DNA of 40,301 nucleotides from an uncultured Clostridia bacterium (GTDB lineage Bacteria > Bacillota > Clostridia > TANB77 > CAG-508): NCBI GenBank assembly GCA_944388705.1, contig CALXJU010000012.1, positions 1 to 40,301 on the forward strand, written 5' to 3'. Shown in pieces: positions 14,959-22,216 of this stretch. Positions within the stretch are counted from its first letter, which is position 1. Each line of letters opens with the position of its first letter. The notes under the pieces were generated by a model. It searched no databases. It had not been told where the DNA came from and saw nothing but the letters and a program-made list of their open reading frames with translations. A program made the translations under genes and the position numbers.

Positions 14959-15329
14959 ATTCTAACCTCCTCTATATTTTTTAGTTGTTGTTCTGTATAT
15001 TCATCTGTGCATTTTAAATAAAATTCTTTTTTATAATCATCATATCTAGCATTCATATTAAACCTTGTAATTGTATCAAGCAAATCTTCTTGTCTTTCAG
15101 TAAGTTCCAATTCTGTTTTTTCTGCTAAATGAAGTAAATCATGACTCTTTGGTGCATAAGGTGCATTTTTATTGTTTTTAGCATAAAGTGCTTTTAATAA
15201 TTTTTCTATTACTAAATGTCCAAAAAACAAACAATAGCTGTTTTTCTTATTGTTATGTAATACATTCATTACATTATAATCTTCGTCAGAACTTTCAATC
15301 CAGAAATTCATTAAATCTATATTATTCAT
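14928..15329 (-). CDS. HEPN-domain protein (toxin-like partner of MNT)
   Basis: A 133-aa HEPN four-helix protein. Recognisable segments: FWIESSDEDYNVMNVL (9-24), FFGHLVIEKLLKALYA (35-50), APKSHDLLHLAEK (59-71) and FNMNARYDDYKKEFY (about 90-104), the last with the NARYxDY family block. The ribonuclease motif RX4-6H of active HEPN toxins is not present anywhere in the protein. Many HEPN/MNT pairs of this subtype lack it, so it may not be an RNase. It is the first gene of the pair and has an extended -10 promoter upstream and GTGAGGAAA before the ATG. Confidence 0.85.
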   Translation of the reverse strand: MNNIDLMNFWIESSDEDYNVMNVLHNNKKNSYCLFFGHLVIEKLLKALYAKNNKNAPYAPKSHDLLHLAEKTELELTERQEDLLDTITRFNMNARYDDYKKEFYLKCTDEYTEQQLKNIEEVRIWLKNLLTTN

Positions 15330-15357
15330 ATAATTTCCTCACTTTCGACCTATTATT

Positions 15358-15366
15358 ATTATAACA
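15358..15366 (-). promoter_or_regulatory. Extended -10 promoter of the HEPN-MNT pair
   Basis: Minus strand TGTTATAAT, about 30 bases before the HEPN start. The upstream block TAGTAAAATT is shared with the zinc-ribbon promoter at 12462-12470. Confidence 0.5.
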
Positions 15367-15411
15367 TTAAAGCTGAAATTTTACTACATTTTAGCAATAA
15401 TATTTTTTAAT

Positions 15412-16431
15412 TTAGTGCATTTCAACAAAACTATTTTTAGGAAAAATCAACTTAACTTCTGTTTTCTCATTCTCAATAGAATTAAGTTGAATACCAATTC
15501 CCAATTTATCACATAACTTTTTACATAGATATAAGCCAATTCCAGTAGACTTTTTGCCTAAAATTCTACCATTTGTACCCGTAAAACTTTTTTCAAAAAC
15601 TCTTTCAACTTCTCCTTCTTTAATTCCAATTCCGTTATCAACGATATACAAAATAGTATTTTCTTTATTTTGTTTAGCAAAAATCTGGATTTCACTATCA
15701 TAATTTTCTTTTTTATATTTAATACTATTTTGAATAATCTGGTTCATAACAAATACTATCCATTTGCTATCAGTACTAACAATTACATCAATATCATGAA
15801 TGTTAATTTTTATTTTTTCTTGTATTAAGATATTTTTATTTTTCTTAATTACTTCATTTACAATTTCATTTAAATTATGTTTTTTTATACAATAATCTTT
15901 TTCAACAGTATTACTTCTTGCATAAAATAATGCTTGTTCTGTATAATTTTCGATTTTGTCTAGTTCTTCATCTATACTAAGTGTTGCAGTTGATTTATTG
16001 TTTTCTACAATCATTTTACTTGCTGCTATTGGTAGTTTTATTTCATGAATCCATAATTCTATATAATCTTTATAATCTTCTTGAATATATTTATATTTAT
16101 TAACATTTTCTATCATAGATTTATCAGTTTCTTCTAAAACTTCTTTAAGTATTCTTCCCTCAATAAAACTAGGTTTTTTAATTATTTCAGAAATAAGATA
16201 TTTGTCTTCTAATTCGTCTAAAATTTTTAATGTATAATTATAGAAGTGTTTTTTAGTATAAAATTCTATAATTACACCTATGAAATAAGCAAGAAATATT
16301 GCTATTGGTACATATATTTGTAAAATTAATCCAAATGAATATATTAATAATAATATTTCTATTGTTATTATCGCAAATATTAACAATACTATTGTTAATA
16401 TTTTTTCTTTTATAAAATCTTTAAATCTCAT
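15412..16431 (-). CDS. Sensor histidine kinase, BceS-like
   Basis: A 339-aa kinase with two closely spaced transmembrane helices (about 13-34 and 37-57) and almost no extracellular loop, the form of intramembrane-sensing BceS-type kinases. Catalytic motifs: LWIHEIKLPIAA (126-137) with phospho-accepting His129, N-box MNQIIQNSIKY (229-239), G1 DNGIGI (265-270), F-box FEKSFTG (279-285), G2 STGIGLYLCKKL (295-306). Known BceS kinases act with a peptide-antibiotic ABC transporter (BceAB), but none is encoded in this window. It follows the response regulator by 10 bases. Confidence 0.9.
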   Translation of the reverse strand: MRFKDFIKEKILTIVLLIFAIITIEILLLIYSFGLILQIYVPIAIFLAYFIGVIIEFYTKKHFYNYTLKILDELEDKYLISEIIKKPSFIEGRILKEVLEETDKSMIENVNKYKYIQEDYKDYIELWIHEIKLPIAASKMIVENNKSTATLSIDEELDKIENYTEQALFYARSNTVEKDYCIKKHNLNEIVNEVIKKNKNILIQEKIKINIHDIDVIVSTDSKWIVFVMNQIIQNSIKYKKENYDSEIQIFAKQNKENTILYIVDNGIGIKEGEVERVFEKSFTGTNGRILGKKSTGIGLYLCKKLCDKLGIGIQLNSIENEKTEVKLIFPKNSFVEMH

Positions 16432-16441
16432 AATATACCTC

Positions 16442-17113
16442 TTAATTTAAAATATAACCTTGTCCTCTTTTTGTTTCTATTAACTCTTTTAAATCAAGTT
16501 CTTCTAACTTATTTCTTAATCTAGTCATATTTACTGTTAAAGTATTATCATCTATAAAGCTTTCACTATCCCATAGATAACTCATTATTTCTTCTCTTGA
16601 TACTATCTGACCTCTTTTTTCTACTAAAAAATGAAGAATTTTTAATTCATTTTTTGTAAGTTCTAATATTTTACCATCTTTTTCTATTGTACTTTTTGAT
16701 AAATTCAATATAAATTGTTTGCAATCTATTTTATTCTGATTTGTTTCTACTATATTTGTTCTTCTCAATATAGAAGATATTTTAGCAAGTAAAATCTGTA
16801 TATTAAATGGTTTTGTTACATAATGGTCTGCTCCATAATTCATACTTAATAATTCATCAATTTCATTATCTCTGCTAGTTACCATTATTATTGGAATTTG
16901 TGAAACTTTTCTGACTTCTTTACATATATATTCTCCATCAGCAAATGGAAGGTTTATATCTAATAATACTAAATCAGAATCTGATTCTAATATTTCATTT
17001 ATTGTATTATCAAACTTTTTTAATGAACTTGCTTGATATCCATTTTTATTTAAAAATATTTCTAATTCATTTCTTAATTTTTCGTCATCTTCTACAATTA
17101 ATATTTTTTGCAT
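16442..17113 (-). CDS. OmpR-family response regulator, BceR-like
   Basis: A 223-aa regulator. Receiver domain 1-120: acidic pocket VEDDEK (7-12), phospho-accepting Asp52 in VLLDINLPFADG, MVTSRD and the conserved lysine in VTKPFN. Winged-helix DNA-binding domain about 130-223: LTKNELKILHFLVEKRGQIVSRE and the final TKRGQGYIL. Partner of the kinase that follows. The ribosome site (AGGAG) sits inside the last codons of the RsmB-like gene and the ATG comes one base after its stop, so it must be translated from the same message. Confidence 0.92.
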   Translation of the reverse strand: MQKILIVEDDEKLRNELEIFLNKNGYQASSLKKFDNTINEILESDSDLVLLDINLPFADGEYICKEVRKVSQIPIIMVTSRDNEIDELLSMNYGADHYVTKPFNIQILLAKISSILRRTNIVETNQNKIDCKQFILNLSKSTIEKDGKILELTKNELKILHFLVEKRGQIVSREEIMSYLWDSESFIDDNTLTVNMTRLRNKLEELDLKELIETKRGQGYILN

Positions 17114-17114
17114 T

Positions 17115-17999
17115 TTATAAACTCCTCTTTTTTATTTTTGCTACAAAAAAGCCTTCATATAATTTACTTGGACATACACAAAGTGTTCCTTCAATTTTAG
17201 TAGGTAAAGTTGGAATTCCTGGTATTTCTTTAATTGGCACTATATCTACTTTTGATAAGAACTTTTTTAATATATTTTCATTTTCTTGTTCTAATATTGA
17301 ACATGTTGAATATACCATTTCTTGTCCAGGTTTTAAAATTTTTATTGCTTTTCTTAATAGTTCTTCTTGTGTTTTAGCTGACCTTTCTATCAATTCTTGT
17401 GTAAATTTGGTTTCAAATATGTTTGTTGTTCCACTTCCACTACATGGTGCATCTAATAAAATTTTATCAAATGAGAAAAAGTCATCTAATTTTCTTGCAT
17501 CTTCTACCATTATATTTACACTTCTTACACCTTGTTTTTCTAAATTGTATTTTAATCTTTCTGCTCTTATTTTATTTTTTTCACATGCAGTAATCATAGC
17601 ACCATTGCCTGTTAATGCTGCCATCTGTGTTGTCTTTCCTCCAGGTGCTGCCGCCATATCTAATATATTTTCATCTGCTTTTGGTTCTAAAATAATTGGT
17701 GGCAACATAGATGATAAACTTTGTAAATATATTTCTCCTTTTTCATATATTTCAAGTTTTTTTATTTCTTCTTCTCTTACATTTTCTATTATTAATGCAT
17801 CCTGATACCATTCTACTTCTTTAAAAATAATGTGAGCCTTTGTAAGTTCTTCTATTACTCTTGTTTTATTAGCTCTTATTGTATTTACTCTTAATGTTAC
17901 TGGTCTTTTTTCTGAATATCCATTTATTATCTGTTCAGTTATTTCTTGTCCATATTGTTTTAATAATTTTTCTTGTAAAAATTCAGGGATTTTTTCCAT
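17115..17999 (-). CDS. RsmB/NOP-family rRNA (cytosine-C5) methyltransferase
   Basis: A 294-aa NOL1/NOP2/sun enzyme that methylates cytosine C5 in RNA, probably rRNA. SAM motif ILDMAAAPGGKTTQMAA (112-128), motif IV DAPCSGSGTT (183-192) with Cys186, and motif VI VYSTCSILEQEN (229-240) with the catalytic Cys233. The N-terminal PVTLRVNTIRANK (33-45) is the usual family start. No extra PUA domain, so it is of the short type. It stands between the HD hydrolase and the two-component genes with only one base on either side, pointing to one operon. Confidence 0.9.
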   Translation of the reverse strand: MEKIPEFLQEKLLKQYGQEITEQIINGYSEKRPVTLRVNTIRANKTRVIEELTKAHIIFKEVEWYQDALIIENVREEEIKKLEIYEKGEIYLQSLSSMLPPIILEPKADENILDMAAAPGGKTTQMAALTGNGAMITACEKNKIRAERLKYNLEKQGVRSVNIMVEDARKLDDFFSFDKILLDAPCSGSGTTNIFETKFTQELIERSAKTQEELLRKAIKILKPGQEMVYSTCSILEQENENILKKFLSKVDIVPIKEIPGIPTLPTKIEGTLCVCPSKLYEGFFVAKIKKRSL

Positions 18000-18000
18000 T

Positions 18001-18564
18001 TTAGTTCTCCATCATTTTATCTATTTTTTCTTCATCTTCTCTCATTGCTATTATTGTTTTTTCTAATAATTCATCTAATTCCCATCCTAACATTTCTGCT
18101 CCTTGTTTTATTGTTTCTCTTGAACATCCTGCTGCAAATTTTTTGTCTTTAAATTTTTTCTTTATACTAGAAAGTTCCATGTCTTGTACACTTTTTGATG
18201 GTCTCATTTTTGCTGCTGCCCAAATTAATCCTGTCAATTCGTCTGTTGCAAATAATATTTTTTCCATTATATGTTCTGGTTTTATATCTGAACATATACC
18301 ATATCCATGACTACATATAGATTTGATTATACTTTCTTCTACATTATTTTCTTTTAACAATTCTACACATTTTTTACAATGTTCTTCTGGATATAATTCA
18401 AAATCTATATCATGTAATAATCCTACTATTCCCCAATAATCTTCATCTTCTCCTAACTCTTTTGCAAAATATCTCATTACGCCTTCTACTGTTAATGCAT
18501 GTCTTATATGAAACTCCTCTTTATTATATTTTTTTAATATTTCTAATGCTTCTTCTCTTTTCAT
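18001..18564 (-). CDS. HD-domain hydrolase
   Basis: A 187-aa HD-superfamily metal-dependent phosphohydrolase. Visible ligands: His22 region (FHIRHALTVEGVMR), HD pair His51-Asp52 in VGLLHDIDFELYPEEHC, and His86 in SICSHGYG. A conserved FATDELTGLIWAAAKMRPSKSV follows, a segment typical of small HDIG proteins in Clostridia. Substrate unknown; a nucleotide is likely. Its stop and the RsmB-like start are only a few bases apart (TAAAATG). Confidence 0.85.
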   Translation of the reverse strand: MKREEALEILKKYNKEEFHIRHALTVEGVMRYFAKELGEDEDYWGIVGLLHDIDFELYPEEHCKKCVELLKENNVEESIIKSICSHGYGICSDIKPEHIMEKILFATDELTGLIWAAAKMRPSKSVQDMELSSIKKKFKDKKFAAGCSRETIKQGAEMLGWELDELLEKTIIAMREDEEKIDKMMEN

Positions 18565-18588
18565 TTCATTACTTCCTTCCTTTTTACG

Positions 18589-19095
18589 TTATTTTATCAC
18601 AAATTCTATATTTTTTCCAATATTTATAGTTGCATCTTTTTCTAGTACTTCAAATATTTTTTTCATTTTTTCCTTTTCAATTGCAATACATCCTGCTGTT
18701 GGTCTATTTACACTACAATGCAAAAATATTGCACTTCCTTTTCCAGGTATATTATTGGGATTTGTTTTTAACTCAATTGCATATTCATATTGTTTTGGAT
18801 ATTTAATTAAATGTTCTGCACTTTTCCAATCCACTTGAGTTTTTGTTATATCAACAAGTTGGTTGTAATATTTTGAATTAATGTCATCTATCCAATATAA
18901 ATTTTCATTGATTTTTACATAATTTTCTTTTAAAATTTCATGTGTTCCAAATAATATACCTGTTTTATATACACCTATTGGAGTTTTTCCATCTCCTTCT
19001 TTTTTATCTTTTGTAAAACCATTTCTACCTATAAATGCTTCTGTTTCGAAAATCTCTTTATTTTCTAATAGACATTTGAAATTAGTCTTTTCCAT
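18589..19095 (-). CDS. L,D-transpeptidase (YkuD) domain protein without an obvious signal peptide
   Basis: A 168-aa protein. GDGKTPIGVYKTG (34-46) and FLHCSVNRPTAGCIAIEKEKM (124-144) match the YkuD fold, with the catalytic Cys136 in the TAGC motif and His126. YkuD enzymes form or edit 3-3 crosslinks in peptidoglycan. The N-terminus (MEKTNFKCLLENKEIFETEA) is not hydrophobic, so no export route is visible; many Clostridia carry such leaderless versions and their site of action is unclear. Good ribosome site AGGAG before the ATG. It lies between ABC-F and HD genes with short gaps. Confidence 0.85.
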   Translation of the reverse strand: MEKTNFKCLLENKEIFETEAFIGRNGFTKDKKEGDGKTPIGVYKTGILFGTHEILKENYVKINENLYWIDDINSKYYNQLVDITKTQVDWKSAEHLIKYPKQYEYAIELKTNPNNIPGKGSAIFLHCSVNRPTAGCIAIEKEKMKKIFEVLEKDATINIGKNIEFVIK

Positions 19096-19114
19096 TTACA
19101 ACAACTCCTATTAT

Positions 19115-20599
19115 TTAATATGCTAATTTTATTATTTTTGTTGCTATATTTTTTACAAATGTCTCATCATGCTCTACAAATATTATTGTAGGTTTATATT
19201 TTAGTATAACTTCTTCAATTTGTATTCTTGTTAATATATCTATATAATTTAGTGGTTCATCCCATATATAAATATGTGCTGATTCTGTAATACTTCTTGC
19301 TATTAATACTTTTTTCTTTTGACCTTCACTAAATTCTCTTATATCTTTTTCAAATTCATTTTTTGAAAATCCCATTTTTGAAAGCATTGCTTTAAATATT
19401 CCTTCATCTATTTTATATTCTGTCGCCATTTCTCTTAATGTTCCTTTTAACTCAGCAGTACTTTGTGATACATATGAAATTTTTAAATCATTTGCTATTT
19501 TTATTTGTCCATTATATTCAATTTCTTGTCCTAGTATTAATTTTAATATACTTGATTTTCCTGCACCATTTTTCCCGACTATAGCAATTCTATCTTGATT
19601 TTCTACTTCAAATGAAATTGGTTTAAATATTGGAATATTATTGTATTTTATCTGAAAATCGTCTGCAACAATCAATTGTTTTTTCTTACTTTCTAATGGT
19701 TTTATTGTTAATACATCATTTCTATCTATATTATTTAATAATCCTGTTTTTTCTTCTATTGCTTTTTCTATTCTATTTTCCATTACTTTAGATTTTTTCA
19801 TCATTTTGGCTGCTTGATGACCTATATATCCTCTATCTACACTTGAACCTGAATTTGTTGTACCATATTTAGTTTTTTCCACTTTATCTGACCATTTTGC
19901 TGTATTTCTAGCTGCTACTTCTAGCCTGTTTATGTCTTTTTTTAGTTTTTCGTTTTGCATTATTTCAAAATTATCTTGTCTGTTTTTGTTTTCTTGCCAT
20001 GTACTAAAATTTCCTTTTTGAATTTCTATATTTGTATTATTTATTGATATTATGTGGTCTACTACTTTGTCTAAAAAATTTCTATCATGTGATACTAATA
20101 TAAATGATTTTTTATTTTTTAAATATTCTACTAGATTTTCTCTAGTTTCAATATCTAAATGTGTTGTTGGCTCATCTATTAATAAAAAATTGTTTCCTTT
20201 TAAAAATAAACCTACTAGTTGTATTTTGATTTGTTCTCCTCCACTTAATGTATTAAATGGTCTATATAATATTTCTGCATCTGCTTTTAATAAATTTATT
20301 TCTTTTATAATTTCCCAATCTTCTGCATTTGGTGCAATTTCTTGTACTATTTCTATAGACATTTTTTCTTTGTCATGAATTTCTGATGGAAAATAGTCAA
20401 ATTCTACATGTTTACTTATTGTTCCTTGATAATGATATTTTCCTCTTAATAAATTTAATAATGTAGTTTTTCCTTTTCCATTTCTTCCTATTAGCCCTAA
20501 CTTCCAATCTGTATCTAGATTGAATGTTATATTTTCAAATACGTTTTCTATACTTCCTTCATATCCAAATGTTAGATTATTTACTTGTATTATTGACAT
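19115..20599 (-). CDS. ABC-F ATPase of the Lsa/CplR type (putative ribosomal protection protein)
   Basis: A 494-aa protein with two ATP-binding cassettes and no membrane span. First cassette: Walker A GRNGKGKTT (38-46), signature LSGGEQ (118-123), Walker B LLIDEPTTHLD (139-149). Inter-domain linker about 190-310 with DRGYIGHQAAKMMKKSK (255-271), a segment shared with Lsa-type proteins. Second cassette: GKNGAGKSS (342-350), FSEGQKKK signature and WDEPLNYIDI. ABC-F proteins of this branch bind the ribosomal E site and displace lincosamides, streptogramin A and pleuromutilins. The exact resistance range cannot be read from sequence. Good ribosome site GGAGG; it is followed by the L,D-transpeptidase gene. 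Confidence 0.87.
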   Translation of the reverse strand: MSIIQVNNLTFGYEGSIENVFENITFNLDTDWKLGLIGRNGKGKTTLLNLLRGKYHYQGTISKHVEFDYFPSEIHDKEKMSIEIVQEIAPNAEDWEIIKEINLLKADAEILYRPFNTLSGGEQIKIQLVGLFLKGNNFLLIDEPTTHLDIETRENLVEYLKNKKSFILVSHDRNFLDKVVDHIISINNTNIEIQKGNFSTWQENKNRQDNFEIMQNEKLKKDINRLEVAARNTAKWSDKVEKTKYGTTNSGSSVDRGYIGHQAAKMMKKSKVMENRIEKAIEEKTGLLNNIDRNDVLTIKPLESKKKQLIVADDFQIKYNNIPIFKPISFEVENQDRIAIVGKNGAGKSSILKLILGQEIEYNGQIKIANDLKISYVSQSTAELKGTLREMATEYKIDEGIFKAMLSKMGFSKNEFEKDIREFSEGQKKKVLIARSITESAHIYIWDEPLNYIDILTRIQIEEVILKYKPTIIFVEHDETFVKNIATKIIKLAY

Positions 20600-20610
20600 T
20601 TTTCCTCCAC

Positions 20611-21417
20611 TTATTTTATTAATTTTTCTAAAAATACTGCAACTCCATCTTCCTCATTTGTTAGTGTAATTTCATTTGCATATTTTTTCACTTCTTCATT
20701 TGCATTTCCCATAACTACATTATATCCTGCAACTTTAAACATAGATATGTCATTATAGTCATCTCCTATTGCAATAGCATCTTTTAAACTTATATCTAAA
20801 ATTTCACATAATTTTTTAATTGCATTCCCTTTATTTACTTCAATATTAGCAATGTCATAATAAATTGTTCCTTCTCGCGGTGCTTTAGGGTCTATAAGAC
20901 TTTTATGTTGATTTTTAATTTCTACATTTTCTACTTTTTCTATATTTTCTTTTAAAGGTTTTACTTTTTCAAAATCTGTATCTTCTATTAAACATTGTTC
21001 TATATTATTTTCATTTACAAAAGTTTCTATATCTGTTTTTAATTCAGTTTCTGAGCCATCCATTTTTCTTAATTTACTTACTACTTTTATTGGACCAACA
21101 TTCATTACCAATCTTACCCCTGCTTTTATTGCAATATTATATAGTTCTATACATGCTTTTTTATCCATAGAACTTATATATAAGTTTTTAGATTGTTTAT
21201 AATCATAAATATTAGCTCCATTTGATGTTATAACATATTGGCTTGCACCACATTCTCTACTAACATCTTCTGTAAATTTTTGTGGTCTTCCAGAACACAA
21301 AACAACTAATATGCCTTTTTGTGTTACTTTTTTTATTGCAGAAATTGTTCTCTTTGTTAGTTCTCTTTTACTGTTTCTTAATGTTCCATCTATATCTATA
21401 AATATTACTTTATACAT
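20611..21417 (-). CDS. Cof-type HAD-IIB family phosphatase
   Basis: A 268-aa haloacid-dehalogenase-superfamily hydrolase. Motif I FIDIDGTLRNSKRELTKRT with Asp8 and Asp10, motif II LVVLCSGRP (about 35-43), and the C-terminal motif IAIGDDYNDISMFKVAGYNVVMGNA with its acidic pair. The cap sits between, so type IIB. Members dephosphorylate sugar phosphates, nucleotides or FMN; substrate here unknown. AAAGGAGA precedes the ATG. It is 11 bases upstream of the ABC-F gene on the same strand. Confidence 0.92.
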   Translation of the reverse strand: MYKVIFIDIDGTLRNSKRELTKRTISAIKKVTQKGILVVLCSGRPQKFTEDVSRECGASQYVITSNGANIYDYKQSKNLYISSMDKKACIELYNIAIKAGVRLVMNVGPIKVVSKLRKMDGSETELKTDIETFVNENNIEQCLIEDTDFEKVKPLKENIEKVENVEIKNQHKSLIDPKAPREGTIYYDIANIEVNKGNAIKKLCEILDISLKDAIAIGDDYNDISMFKVAGYNVVMGNANEEVKKYANEITLTNEEDGVAVFLEKLIK

Positions 21418-21440
21418 TTACAAAATCTCCTTTAAATAAA

Positions 21441-21475
21441 ATATAGTGTACTTCATTTTTACGAGTACACTATAT
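21441..21475 (-). terminator. Terminator after the cysteine-rich gene
   Basis: A perfect 12-bp stem, ATATAGTGTACT (21441-21452) with AGTACACTATAT (21464-21475), 11-base loop. The minus strand continues TTTTATTTAAAGG. It separates the ATPase/cysteine-rich pair from the HAD gene. Confidence 0.8.
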
Positions 21476-21483
21476 CATATTTT

Positions 21484-22200
21484 TTATTTTTTCTCAATAT
21501 TAAATTGTTGAATAATCCATTTTACAACTTCTGTTTTTATATCTAGATATTCTTCTCTATCAAATTGCATATTTGCAATACAAAATCTACGATTTGAAAT
21601 ATGTGAACAAAACATACATTCATGTAATGAGTTACAGTCCCGAATAAAAAATGAATTACTAATTTTATCTGAACATATTACATTATAACTGTTGGAACAA
21701 TTATTAGAATCTGCAACTCTAATAGAATAATTACAGTTTGAACTTCTTTGACAAGCAATTATATATTCTGAATTTGCACATCCATCTGTAAAAATAGTAT
21801 TTTTACAATTTCGACAATCTTGACTTCTATATACATTTTCACATCTATAAATTGTATCACTTTTTGATATATTTATACTATCATAATATCTTTCTGTTGT
21901 TGTATAATTTACCTTGTCCCATAATTTTAGAATTTCATCTAAAGAATTTATTTCTTTTTTTGGTCTTATCCAACCTTTATATTCATCATATTTTCTCATA
22001 TTAGTTTGACTTATGTATTTATTTGAATTTGTTGAAGAAGCCCATGTTTCATTTCCTGTAACTGCATCTATAACTCTATTTGGAAGTCTTATATCAAAAG
22101 CACATTCTGATAATAATTCTTCTATTTCCATAGGACTTTTTTGTTCAAATATTTCCATAAATATTTCATCAATAACTATTTTACATTGTTTTTGGTTCAT
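21484..22200 (-). CDS. Cysteine-rich repeat protein, partner of the HerA/VirB4-like ATPase
   Basis: A 238-aa protein. The first 110 residues are ordinary soluble sequence (WDKVNYTTTERYYDSINISKS at its end). The next 90 or so residues hold twelve cysteines, each unit about 8-10 residues long with alternating Cys and Ser/Asn: YRCENVYRSQDCRNC, then DGCANSEYIIAC, then NNCSNSYNVIC. Such a ladder suggests a short right-handed beta-helix or metal-bound coil. Similar proteins are sometimes called caib/baif family in databases, a label without functional meaning. The ATG at 22200 follows GGAGG by five bases. It lies 16 bases after the stop of the ATPase gene. Confidence 0.6.
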   Translation of the reverse strand: MNQKQCKIVIDEIFMEIFEQKSPMEIEELLSECAFDIRLPNRVIDAVTGNETWASSTNSNKYISQTNMRKYDEYKGWIRPKKEINSLDEILKLWDKVNYTTTERYYDSINISKSDTIYRCENVYRSQDCRNCKNTIFTDGCANSEYIIACQRSSNCNYSIRVADSNNCSNSYNVICSDKISNSFFIRDCNSLHECMFCSHISNRRFCIANMQFDREEYLDIKTEVVKWIIQQFNIEKK

Positions 22201-22216
22201 ATTTTCCTCCATATTT

